Shown here piece by piece: positions 1 to 8,732 of a stretch of DNA of 22,179 bases; the stretch's first letter is position 1; every line of letters starts with the position of its first letter. The notes below the pieces were generated by a model. The model saw only the letters and a list, made by a program, of their open reading frames with translations, ran no database searches and was not told the DNA's origin. The position numbers and the translations under genes are program-made. The DNA is taken from assembly GCA_009731375.1 (NCBI GenBank), contig BJOX01000295.1, positions 492,755 through 514,933 of the forward strand, read 5' to 3'. Source of the stretch: Paulinella micropora. Lineage: Eukaryota > Cercozoa > Imbricatea > Euglyphida.

Positions 1-46
1 AATCAACCAGTTTGTTTGAGACGCATAAAGAAAAATGGTTTCCTTG

Positions 47-2503
47 TTACTGCCATCGTCGTCTGGCGCGGATTTCTTTACCTGGTGGAGGACCACCAAC
101 AAGAGTCAGATCAAACTTTGACTGTTCGAGAATGCCCCAGATCTTATTAGGGATTCCGCCCAACGATAATTCAAAAGGGATATCAAGCACTCCTCTTGGC
201 AGTGTCTGAATGGTCCACGCAGTGTAATCCTTGTCTCTGGGAGTAATTGTATCATCCCATGTCTCGAGACTTTTTGCGTCTTTATATACTGGCAGATAAT
301 GTCTTGCCTTTGGATCCTCAACCGGGTCCATACTTCTCCAGAACTGGAGTATCGGTTGTACTATCTTTGCGGCTGATGATATTTTGAGTGTCCGTGTGAC
401 ACGCATCTGTCGTGGGACCGCCACGACCCGCATCAAGTATAAGTCTGAGAGAGTGTCATCAGCGACATGTTGTTCCGCTGGTCTCATCAGATAGAAAACA
501 TTTTTCACCCATGCGATGGTTGCTATCGCATCGCCTTCCTTCCATCGCTCATGGACAATCTCAACGTTGCCCGCGTTTGGGTCAGTGTCCGTCCCCTCCT
601 CCTCCTGGTGGACGTCCTTTGATCTCATCGACCTCATCGCCTTCCTCGGTTGGTCGTTGATAAGATCATTCCGCGCTCTCCTTAGCTGCGCCTCTGTGAT
701 CTTCTCCTTCTTTCCGCTATGCTCTCGCGGAGACTTGGACTGAGTCCCCACCGCGCTTATGCGGTCAGTCTTCTCCTTGCTGTCCACCTCACTCTCCTCC
801 TTCTCAGCTATCGGTGCCCGATAAGCATCGTCTTGGTCTATGCCAGCCTCCTTGTGGATGGGCGGCACCTCTTTGAAATCATCCTTCATCCGTTTTAACG
901 CCTCCTCAACGGATTCATCTTCCAGTAAGAAGGGATCATACTTAATCAGCCTTCTTACATTCACAATTTGCACCTTCCCTCTACCCCTGATCTTGTAATT
1001 CAGAGGTCCCGTCTGTTCCATAATCTGATAAGGTCCTTTCCAGTGAGTGAACAGCTTAGAGCTGACTCCCTTCGGGACTTGAGGATGGTACAATAGTACA
1101 ATATCCCCGACCTGGAACTTGATCTGATCCAAGTGCGCTTGTCGCACCCCTTCAGCATCAGTCTTTCGGCGCTCCGCCTCTCTATGCGCCCTGACTATTT
1201 GTTCCGCCTCCATCTTCACTCTAAGTCTCATCCCAAACAACTCATCCGCATCCGCCCAAGTGTCTTTTGGGTGAAGGAGCGAAGTCGGGATATCAGGCTC
1301 ACGCCCATATACTAACTGATATGGCGAGATTGAGCTCTTCGAGCCTCCTAACGCCGTAGAGGGTAGACAGTTCATTGCAAACGCAAATGATGGTGCTGCC
1401 TCGACCCATGCTCTTTGATTCTCCTTCTTCGTGCAATACATCTTTAGCGAGGCTTTGAGGGGTCTGTGTACCCGCTCGATTTTCCCATTTGCTCGCGGGT
1501 TATAGGCAGTAACATATTGCCATTTCATCCCGTAATACTTAGATAGTTTGTCGATGACCTCGTTATTAAAGTCCGAGCCTCGATCAGAACATATCTTTCT
1601 TGGTACTCCGATCTGTGAGATGATCCTATCGATCAGCGCCTCGGCCGTCGTCTTGCCGGTAACGTCTTTGACAGGGATGATCCACACATAGTTGGTGGCT
1701 CTGTCAATAGCCGTAAGGAGGTATTTGTAACCATCCTTCGATTCTGGGAAAGGTCCCACATGATCAATGTGTATAAACTCAAACATCCCCGCATGAAGAG
1801 GAAATTCGCCAATCAGGCCGAAATTTGCCTTCAGTGGTGTTTTGTTTATCTTGCACGGGATGCATGCATCCACCGCCTGATCTATCTCCTCCTTCATCTT
1901 CTTCCACCAGAATCGCCTCGCTACGAACATATGAGTTCGTTGTCGACCCGGATGCGCCAAAAGTGGGCAATTGTGGGCTGCGACAAATATAAATCGTCTC
2001 AGACTCTCCGGTACCCAAAGGGTCCATTTGTCCGGCTGTGACGCATAGCGACCGTGAAGGCCCTTGTACCACAGTAGACCATCTCTCCATCCCATCTCCT
2101 TCATCTGATCTTTGATCGCTTTCGTCATCCGTAGCTCATCCGGGTTCTGATATAACTGTATCAGTTCTTTAAACTCCGGATCTTGAGCCTGTTGTTGCCT
2201 CCATGCGGTAGGCGAGGCTATATGGATAGTACCATCTTCTAGCCGTACCCCGATTCTTTCCGGGTCATCGTCTAGGTCACTTCTCCGCTCTTGAGGAGGC
2301 TCCGCATAAACTTCCTGCGTCTCCTCTTCCTCTCTTATGTTCGCCCGCATTCTCATATACCTCATAGGACCACTCAGCGTCCTCCTGGGTATGTAGCTCA
2401 CAACATATCCCGTAATCCGGGCCTTGTGGACTGTACCGTAGACCTGTGCGGTCATATCAGACTCCACTCGCCATCTCCATCGCCTCAATGTGGCTGACCT
2501 CAT
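47..2503 (-). CDS. Integrase part of the Ty3/gypsy-like Pol, with long C-terminal extension
   Basis: This 818-residue ORF inserts the element's cDNA into host chromosomes. The zinc-binding HHCC domain has H177, H184, C214 and C217. The catalytic DDE triad is D247 (in HIDHVGPF), D307 (in CSDRGSDF) and E343 (in GKIERVH), with exactly 35 residues between D307 and E343. A GPY/F-type module surrounds residues 490-492 (HWKGPYQI). Residues about 525-818 are an extension with no domain I recognise: charged and low in complexity to about 640, then more globular-looking to the end. The first ATG overlaps the RNase H ORF by 47 bases in another frame, so the first 45 or so residues may not be translated as an independent start; M47 is an alternative. 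The frame equals that of the protease-RT ORF. Domain identity is certain; the mode of expression is inferred. Confidence 0.93.
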   Translation of the reverse strand: MRSATLRRWRWRVESDMTAQVYGTVHKARITGYVVSYIPRRTLSGPMRYMRMRANIREEEETQEVYAEPPQERRSDLDDDPERIGVRLEDGTIHIASPTAWRQQQAQDPEFKELIQLYQNPDELRMTKAIKDQMKEMGWRDGLLWYKGLHGRYASQPDKWTLWVPESLRRFIFVAAHNCPLLAHPGRQRTHMFVARRFWWKKMKEEIDQAVDACIPCKINKTPLKANFGLIGEFPLHAGMFEFIHIDHVGPFPESKDGYKYLLTAIDRATNYVWIIPVKDVTGKTTAEALIDRIISQIGVPRKICSDRGSDFNNEVIDKLSKYYGMKWQYVTAYNPRANGKIERVHRPLKASLKMYCTKKENQRAWVEAAPSFAFAMNCLPSTALGGSKSSISPYQLVYGREPDIPTSLLHPKDTWADADELFGMRLRVKMEAEQIVRAHREAERRKTDAEGVRQAHLDQIKFQVGDIVLLYHPQVPKGVSSKLFTHWKGPYQIMEQTGPLNYKIRGRGKVQIVNVRRLIKYDPFLLEDESVEEALKRMKDDFKEVPPIHKEAGIDQDDAYRAPIAEKEESEVDSKEKTDRISAVGTQSKSPREHSGKKEKITEAQLRRARNDLINDQPRKAMRSMRSKDVHQEEEGTDTDPNAGNVEIVHERWKEGDAIATIAWVKNVFYLMRPAEQHVADDTLSDLYLMRVVAVPRQMRVTRTLKISSAAKIVQPILQFWRSMDPVEDPKARHYLPVYKDAKSLETWDDTITPRDKDYTAWTIQTLPRGVLDIPFELSLGGIPNKIWGILEQSKFDLTLVGGPPPGKEIRARRRWQ

Positions 2504-2957
2504 ACACCTTGTCAGTGGACAAGTCTTCCATCTCCACCGTGGACACCAACGCCGATACTTCTGAGTTAAACTCTAGCCTAGAGAGGCTATCAGCGACCTC
2601 ATTTCGCTTTCCCGGTAGATGGACCATTATAAAATCGAAACAAGACAAGAACGCTTGCCACCGCGCCAGCCGTCCAGTCTGTTCATGATTCATCAACCAT
2701 AACAGGTTATGATGATCAGTTCTGACAGTAAATTGAGGTCCTCCCCACAAATACTCTCTGAGCCTCTTGAGGGCCCATACTACCGCCAACGCCTCTCTTT
2801 GCCTTGTGCAATAGTTTCTCTCCGCCGCACACAACTTCCTACTAATAAACATGATTGGGCGTAATTTCTTCTCCTGATCCTCTTGTTGTAATACAACCAC
2901 AATCGCAAACTTAGATGCGTCTGTATCGACTACGAAATGTTTCGTAAAGTCGGGCAT
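2457..2957 (-). CDS. RNase H domain of the Ty3/gypsy-like Pol, in a separate frame
   Basis: This 166-residue ORF encodes the domain that removes the RNA strand during reverse transcription. The four acidic catalytic residues are visible: D13 (VVDTDASKF), E55 (RQREALAVVWAL), D81 (VRTDHHNLLWLM) and D123 (EVADSLSRL). It lies one frame away from both the upstream protease-RT ORF and the downstream integrase ORF. Its reading frame stays open upstream of the ATG to a TAA near position 2997, giving a short overlap with the end of the RT ORF. The ATG is therefore probably not the true start, and the domain would be made by a -1 shift or was split by an indel. After the first catalytic motif the small residues usual in this family are replaced (AIVVVLQQ). 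Identity is very secure. Confidence 0.92.
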   Translation of the reverse strand: MPDFTKHFVVDTDASKFAIVVVLQQEDQEKKLRPIMFISRKLCAAERNYCTRQREALAVVWALKRLREYLWGGPQFTVRTDHHNLLWLMNHEQTGRLARWQAFLSCFDFIMVHLPGKRNEVADSLSRLEFNSEVSALVSTVEMEDLSTDKVYEVSHIEAMEMASGV

Positions 2958-2959
2958 CG

Positions 2960-5683
2960 TTAACAGCAGTCCAGTCCTCCGTCTTTCGGGTCTTTATAAA
3001 TAAGATCTTTGAGCGCATGAAACGCTTGCAAAGCCTCTTCGCCCCACTTCTCAAAGTCTCCAAAATCTATCATTTTCTCCAACTTAGCCCGTGTTGCACC
3101 CCAGTCGGGTATAAACTGGCTATAGTATTGCGCCATCGCAAGGAATGAGTGCAATTCAGTGCGGTTCTTTGGTATCGGTCGATTCATAATCTCCTCCCTC
3201 TTCTCTTTGGATATCGAGACTCGATTATGGGAGATCTCGTACCCTAAGTATGTCACACTCGTCTTGGCAAGTTGACACTTCTTTAGATTGCACTTCAGGC
3301 CAAAAGCTCCGATGCGCCTGAATATATCGGACAAATGATCGATATGCTCCTCCATTGTGTTAGAGTATACGATAATGTCATCGATATAGCAAAATGCATA
3401 TTCTCCCGCCTTCTGTCCCCGCCTTCTCATAAAGCCACCGTCAGACAAATCATCGTACTGACTGCTCAACATCTTCTGCATCGCCTTCTGGAAAAGTCCT
3501 GGGGCTTGCTTGAGGCCCATCGGAAGCACTTTCCATTGGTATATTTCCATACCCACCACAAACGCCGTCAGCCATCTGGACTTTTCCTCCAGTGGTATCT
3601 GCCAGAAGCCATTCTTAAGGTCAATGACCGAATAGAATTTTGCATTCCGCAGTACTCTCCTTCCTTCTTCTAATGTCGGGAGAGGATTTCTCTCTTCCTC
3701 CAGCACCTTGTTAACACGAGCATAGTTAACTGTCAGGCGCCATTCTCCTCCTGGCTTCGGCACTATTCTCGGTTGTGAGACTATTGAGGATGTTGATCTC
3801 TCAATAAAGTCCTCATTGAGCAGCTGTCTTGCTAGCTCCTCCGCTATCTTCGCCTCATGTATACTCAAATTCGCCCTTCGTGGTGCCGGTGACGGCTCCG
3901 CACCCGGTATTTTGTAAATAACCGCAGTGAAATCTTCAGGCTTGACACCACCTGCATGTGGAGGGTCAAAAATTTCCTTGTTCGCCTCTAATTTGGCTTT
4001 TAAAAGCTCCTTCTCCTTCTCCGTGCCTACTCCTTCTTCCAATATTTTCCGCGCCGCCTCTTGAAAATCTTCATCAGACATCTGCTTATGCTGCTTGAGG
4101 GGTTCTCTGTCCTCCTCCAAGCCTAAGTCCTCTTCCGAGACATCATCTAGGCCCGTCTTTTCATACGTGACCGTGTCCGGCTCATCATCTTTACCGAGCT
4201 CCACCAGCATGTCAATGAGTCTCGCGTATTGCAAAGGAGCTTTACGGGTGTAAAAACCATCAAAGCATGTGAATGCTTGCGGTATCAATTTCAACTTGTC
4301 GAGGTCTCTGAGCTTCCGCTTGTATGCACTGCTCTGCTCACGAGTTCCCATACGACAAGCCACCACTAGCTGTTGCTTGCGAGAGGGTACCGGTATAGGA
4401 TGATCAATAAGCCGGTCCCTTATTTCCTGCGCCCATATCGCCTTCTCATTATATGGCAGGATAATAGTATACGGCTTATTATTTTCGAATAAAGTCCGTA
4501 AGCATTTCTTCACTTCAGACAGTGAACGCGGCCACGTGGGCTCGTCACCCCAGAAATCAGTAATAAAACTTTTAATAGTTTCTGGTGGAGTATCCGGGAT
4601 TCGCCCCGTTCTCCTTGGTACAAACGCCTCCCTTTTTTCTTCTCCTACTTTCGCATGGAAACAGTATCCGTTAGTAATATGGACATCTGTTCCTACTCCT
4701 TCCGCGAATCTCGCCAACGACGGGCTTCTTTGTGCGACACATATAATCTCCTCCTTTCGCTTCTCGATTAAGTCATCAATAGACTTTTTGTCCCAATGGC
4801 ATGTCGGAACTGTGACAGTGCACACTTGGGATTCCCAATTGTCGGTCCAGGACAGTTCATCCGGTCTTACGACATGGGGGTGAACGTACACCTCAAGTGC
4901 CTCATGTGCGATGGCCATCTTTTTGTGATCCGTCGCTAGACTCAGCTCATAAGCCTCATAAGAGTCAGTAGCGTTGAAGGGATCAATATCGTTCTCTTCT
5001 CCTCTTTTTACTCCATATATCACTCGCCGTGCGGCGCAATCAATCACAGCCCCCATCGTAGCCAATTGGTCATACGATAGTAATATTGACCCGTGGTAAC
5101 CGGGGACGACATAGAGGTCCATACGGTATACTCGTGCGGATTTCAATTTAAAGGTCAGTGTGATGATTCCCGTGATATCCGTCCGGCTGCTCACTCCTTT
5201 GAGAGTGCCCGTTGACTTTTTCATATTTCCGTCCACCCAGTCCCGGTATCGATTAAAAAACTTCCGGCCGACAATATTAATATTCGCCATCGTATCATTA
5301 CCAACTTTTAATATTGTCTTCAATGTTTCACAATAAAGTTCCGTATAACACAGAGCATCGGGCCTGTGTATATTGGCTGCGAGAACAAGAACTTTACGTT
5401 CCAAATTTTGGAGTCTTGTCTCTAAGTTTTTCAACTCCTCCTTCTTCTCCTCCTGCTTCACCTCATTAACATTGTTATTATTCTGCGGTACTGGTGCGTT
5501 TACTATGTGAGCGACATTGTCTTGTGGTATTTGAGTACACACATTGTCTTTTTGCTCGCCACCCGCCGCGATCGTAGACATTGAGTCTGTTCGTGGTTGT
5601 TTGCTTGGCCGAGGCGATACGTCTGCCATTGGCCTCCTCGCCTCCATCGCAAGTCTCGCCTTCCTATTTGCATCAGTTATCAT
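2960..5683 (-). CDS. Protease and reverse transcriptase part of the Ty3/gypsy-like Pol
   Basis: This 907-residue ORF starts at ATG 5683, just after the A/T-rich spacer. Residues about 80-100 are a charged, probably helical segment. Residues about 115-225 resemble a retropepsin: the active-site position reads D130-T-M-A, and a flap/C-terminal signature follows (GSILLSYDQLATMGAVID, 198-215). Residues about 226-570 match nothing I know and are rich in charged residues near 500-570. The reverse transcriptase spans about 585-880, with PRIVPKPGGEWRLTVNYARV at 638-657, catalytic D688 in SVIDLKNGFWQI, LPMGLKQAPGLFQ at 720-732 and YIDD at 766-769. About 17 extra residues lie before YIDD (about 741-760). 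The ORF ends inside the region that links RT to RNase H, so it needs a frame change to continue. RT identity is certain; the protease call is moderately sure. Confidence 0.94.
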   Translation of the reverse strand: MITDANRKARLAMEARRPMADVSPRPSKQPRTDSMSTIAAGGEQKDNVCTQIPQDNVAHIVNAPVPQNNNNVNEVKQEEKKEELKNLETRLQNLERKVLVLAANIHRPDALCYTELYCETLKTILKVGNDTMANINIVGRKFFNRYRDWVDGNMKKSTGTLKGVSSRTDITGIITLTFKLKSARVYRMDLYVVPGYHGSILLSYDQLATMGAVIDCAARRVIYGVKRGEENDIDPFNATDSYEAYELSLATDHKKMAIAHEALEVYVHPHVVRPDELSWTDNWESQVCTVTVPTCHWDKKSIDDLIEKRKEEIICVAQRSPSLARFAEGVGTDVHITNGYCFHAKVGEEKREAFVPRRTGRIPDTPPETIKSFITDFWGDEPTWPRSLSEVKKCLRTLFENNKPYTIILPYNEKAIWAQEIRDRLIDHPIPVPSRKQQLVVACRMGTREQSSAYKRKLRDLDKLKLIPQAFTCFDGFYTRKAPLQYARLIDMLVELGKDDEPDTVTYEKTGLDDVSEEDLGLEEDREPLKQHKQMSDEDFQEAARKILEEGVGTEKEKELLKAKLEANKEIFDPPHAGGVKPEDFTAVIYKIPGAEPSPAPRRANLSIHEAKIAEELARQLLNEDFIERSTSSIVSQPRIVPKPGGEWRLTVNYARVNKVLEEERNPLPTLEEGRRVLRNAKFYSVIDLKNGFWQIPLEEKSRWLTAFVVGMEIYQWKVLPMGLKQAPGLFQKAMQKMLSSQYDDLSDGGFMRRRGQKAGEYAFCYIDDIIVYSNTMEEHIDHLSDIFRRIGAFGLKCNLKKCQLAKTSVTYLGYEISHNRVSISKEKREEIMNRPIPKNRTELHSFLAMAQYYSQFIPDWGATRAKLEKMIDFGDFEKWGEEALQAFHALKDLIYKDPKDGGLDCC

Positions 5684-6014
5684 TGGTAACCGTGATGTAT
5701 GAACGGTATTATGTATGTTTTTATTTAAAAGTAAAAGTAAAGCGGAAAAAAATTTGCTTGATTTTTATTTTTATTTAAAAGCGAGATTAAGAGTAAGAGA
5801 GATTTCTTTATTTTGTTTACTTGTATTGATTGAAATTTCATTTTTTTATTTTGCTGTTTTGTTGCTTCCTATTGAAAGTTCAAACTAACAATAGGTATGA
5901 GACTACCTTGGGGCTGCAGTCTCTGTGTACCCACATCTTTGTATTCAGATTGAGGAAGCGTTGGCCCATTCTGCACAACAGCATTAGAAAGCACTGTGAC
6001 TTTAGAGTTAAACT
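5684..6014 (-). other. A/T-rich spacer between the Gag-like and Pol ORFs
   Basis: These 331 bases have no ORF of note. Read on the minus strand, the pol-proximal half is A-rich, with repeated AAATAAAAATAAAAA-like runs (about 5700-5860); the gag-proximal part is of ordinary composition. Most Ty3/gypsy elements join gag and pol by overlap, fusion or a very short gap. A gap this long means that Pol probably needs internal initiation, a spliced or separate transcript, or long-distance recoding. I could not assign a splice pair or promoter with confidence. Confidence 0.6.
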
Positions 6015-8732
6015 TCACAGTCTTCTCCTTCCTCTCTTCTCGCCCCTCCAGTCATTCCACCACCTCGAAACGATTACCTTGAGTAGTGTCCAGGTAGGAT
6101 GACGTATCGGTCTCCGAGGCAGTGTTGTAGGCCTGAGCTCGACCGAAATTCGGGTTGGAGCTTGCCCATGAGCCTCCTCCTCCTCCTCTTGGTGGGGGGA
6201 GGGGGGGGGCTGGAGCTCGAACAGCTCTCGCTCCATAAGGGGTATATCCCCGACCTCCTCCTCTTCCTCTCTGAGGGGTTCCTTGCCACCTCGAGACTCC
6301 TCTCCATGTTCCTCCTCCTCGTCCTCCTCCTCCCTCCTGCTCCTCCTCCCTCCTGCTCCTCCTCCTCGTCCTCTTTGAGAGGCCTTTAAGTTCTTTTGTC
6401 TCTCCCTTTCCTCCTTCTTCTCCTTCATCCTCTTCATGTAGGTAATGATTGCCTCTCGTAACTCCTCATCATCACACATATTGGCATACCAACCTTCGTT
6501 CACAGCGGCAATCTGAAGCATATTGAAAAGGCCCGGTTCCTTGCCTTCCGTCCTGCTCAGAAAATTTGCCCTTGCTGTTGGGTTCTGCCTATCATGATTG
6601 AAAGAGCAGTCTCTGTTCTCCATCTGTGCCTTACACTGCAAGCCCGCGAACCACCTCCAACATGCGGTCTTCAGGTCTGGCTCTCTCTGTCTCTTCCAAC
6701 CGGCAACTCTGTTTGTGTACGTGGCTTGTGCGCCAACAGGTACACCGCCTGCCTGTGCCGTATGTGCCTCCGTGAGCGAGTCCATGTTTGAGCATGCACT
6801 CATCACTTCTTGAAACAGTGCTGACGGAGCAACGCTTTGAACCGTATTTTCGAACACGTGTGTCTCGAGGAAGTTCTTGGACTTCACTGAGCTAAACGTC
6901 GAGCATTGTTGTATGAGCTGAGTAAGCTTACTCGGGTTAACTGTGTGTAACGCCGAAAAGAAATAGAGGATGATCGACTTGCGGCCATAGAATAGCCCAT
7001 AGGAGGAAACTACCTCCGTAAGGGTCGCCGCCAAGCCAACAGCACTCCTCAAACTCATCGCCACTGTCTCAAAGATTTCAAATCCTATGAGAGTACCAGT
7101 GCAGAGATGCTGGTATCCATGAGATTGAAAATATGAAATGAGTGTGGCCACCGCCAGTTCACACTGAGCGTCTAGGCCTGTTGCATTGTTTCTCTTAATC
7201 TCCTCCTTCTTTCTCAAAAACTTGTACTGTGTCAGATCAAATCCCTCCGAGACTAGAGATTGGTCAAAAACAGTAACAAGGGCCTCGTATTCCTGCGTTT
7301 CGTCGCAAGGAAAAGCCTTCATGCAGGCATTGATCTCTTTGAGCTTGCTCAAAAGCGAAGCATCAGAGTCTTTGTCTGAGCTCGTCTTGGCATATAGCAT
7401 GAGACTTGCCACTCCTCCTTTCTTCCCCTTGAAGGCATTTATGATGTTCTGTCTGTCCTTCTTCTCCGTGTTTGTGACCACCACCGTAGTTGAGCCCGAG
7501 GGTGCAGGGGCTGGTGGGGCAGGAGCTGGTGGGGTCAAATATGTCGGAGGGTGTGTCTTTGCACCACTCACTTTTGCTTTCATTCTTTCCAGTCTCATCG
7601 TCTTCTCGAACTCCTCATTCTCTTTCGCCTTCTTCTTCTCAGATATCACCAGCTTTTGAGCATGAGTGATAAAGGCCACCAATTCAGAAGCAGATCTGAG
7701 AAAATTATATTTCTCCACATATTGGTCAACACCTGCTTTGTTGGCGACCGGTGGTGCGTTACTAAGTGATTTAAGGACAGAGTGATCCTTGGTAGGAATC
7801 CATCTCTTCCATGCCTCCTTGTGCAGTAACGCACCCATCAACAGTCTGATCTTGGTCAGAACTCTGTCGGTCTTCTCTAACTCATCAATCACAGGATGAG
7901 TTTCTCCTGCTGCCTTAATGCTTTTTTCCATCTCTGCCTTCCCCTCCTCCAAGGCCTTTATTTCCATTGTAAAAAAATGAAATATGCCACTCGAGTTTTT
8001 CGAACCCAGATTGGTCTTCATTTTTGTTACATCGACTGCCTCCTGACCAGTCGCGAGGAATCTGGCCGTTGCTCTTGGGTTTGTGTACTGGAGGTAACCC
8101 TCACATCGTGGGCCGTATGTACGTTCCCAAATCAGGGTTTGAGTGTACACCCCAAAGATAGCATCGAGTAATTCAAGGTGGGTGTGTGTGTCCCCAAACT
8201 GGATATGCTGTATCTTCTTTCTCTTTTCTGGATCAGAGACCAGTTTGCCGAGGAGCTGTGCTTTGTTTGATAATGGGATATAGACATCCCTTTTAGCACG
8301 ACTTTTCTCTCTTCTTTGATCCTGAGGGATCCACACATAGGTATCCTTCCCTACCCCCATCCTGTTATCGAACTCTTCTTTAGTGAGGTCATAGTGGTCT
8401 TGCACCCACTGTTGTTCCTCCACTGTGATCTCCTCTCCATCACTATGAATCAAGTCGATCATTTTTCGTCCTCCTCCTCCCATGTGGGCAGGTGGTATGG
8501 GATTACCATATGCTCCTCCTCCTCCCATCCCTTCTTGTTCAAATCCTCCTTCATCTTCGTCTCCTCCATATCTTCCTTCGTCATCCCAGCCCTCTTCTAC
8601 TCCTCCTACTCCTTCATCTCCTCCTCCTCCTCCTTCAGTCAATCCTCTTCCTCCTCCTCCTTCTGCTTCTTCTTCTTCTCTTCTTTGTTCTGCCTCCGAG
8701 AATTCACTCACTTCGGCGGTCTCTGTCGACAT
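6015..8732 (-). CDS. Gag-like structural ORF with CCCH zinc finger
   Basis: This 905-residue ORF is in the Gag position, first in the element. Residues 1-90 are very rich in Glu and Gly and contain tandem G runs. Residues about 100-390 are mixed and probably helical, ending with a coiled-coil-like, Lys/Glu-rich stretch (358-390). A Pro/Ala linker follows (about 396-412). Residues about 425-660 form a second, more hydrophobic domain that could be the capsid-like part. A zinc-finger pattern follows: C691, C700, C709 and H713, spacing C-x8-C-x8-C-x3-H. This is CCCH-like, not the CCHC knuckle usual in Gag. The tail has a Lys/Arg-rich segment (765-800), acidic runs (801-860) and a basic end. I see no classical Gag motif, so the function rests on position and the RNA-binding-type finger. 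The low-complexity codons also produce long shadow ORFs on the other strand. Confidence 0.75.
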   Translation of the reverse strand: MSTETAEVSEFSEAEQRREEEEAEGGGGRGLTEGGGGGDEGVGGVEEGWDDEGRYGGDEDEGGFEQEGMGGGGAYGNPIPPAHMGGGGRKMIDLIHSDGEEITVEEQQWVQDHYDLTKEEFDNRMGVGKDTYVWIPQDQRREKSRAKRDVYIPLSNKAQLLGKLVSDPEKRKKIQHIQFGDTHTHLELLDAIFGVYTQTLIWERTYGPRCEGYLQYTNPRATARFLATGQEAVDVTKMKTNLGSKNSSGIFHFFTMEIKALEEGKAEMEKSIKAAGETHPVIDELEKTDRVLTKIRLLMGALLHKEAWKRWIPTKDHSVLKSLSNAPPVANKAGVDQYVEKYNFLRSASELVAFITHAQKLVISEKKKAKENEEFEKTMRLERMKAKVSGAKTHPPTYLTPPAPAPPAPAPSGSTTVVVTNTEKKDRQNIINAFKGKKGGVASLMLYAKTSSDKDSDASLLSKLKEINACMKAFPCDETQEYEALVTVFDQSLVSEGFDLTQYKFLRKKEEIKRNNATGLDAQCELAVATLISYFQSHGYQHLCTGTLIGFEIFETVAMSLRSAVGLAATLTEVVSSYGLFYGRKSIILYFFSALHTVNPSKLTQLIQQCSTFSSVKSKNFLETHVFENTVQSVAPSALFQEVMSACSNMDSLTEAHTAQAGGVPVGAQATYTNRVAGWKRQREPDLKTACWRWFAGLQCKAQMENRDCSFNHDRQNPTARANFLSRTEGKEPGLFNMLQIAAVNEGWYANMCDDEELREAIITYMKRMKEKKEERERQKNLKASQRGRGGGAGGRRSRREEEDEEEEHGEESRGGKEPLREEEEEVGDIPLMERELFELQPPPSPHQEEEEEAHGQAPTRISVELRPTTLPRRPIRHPTWTLLKVIVSRWWNDWRGEKRGRRRL

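Noticed and set aside
1-46. Start of the 3' LTR of the retrotransposon
   Set aside because: Only 46 bases follow the integrase stop, and they have no convincing match to 8733-9760; the similarity of short A-rich runs is not specific.
2960-3000. Canonical slippery heptamer at the RT to RNase H overlap
   Set aside because: I read the overlap in the RT frame and found no X-XXY-YYZ pattern; a runlet CCCGAAAG is not a known slippery site.
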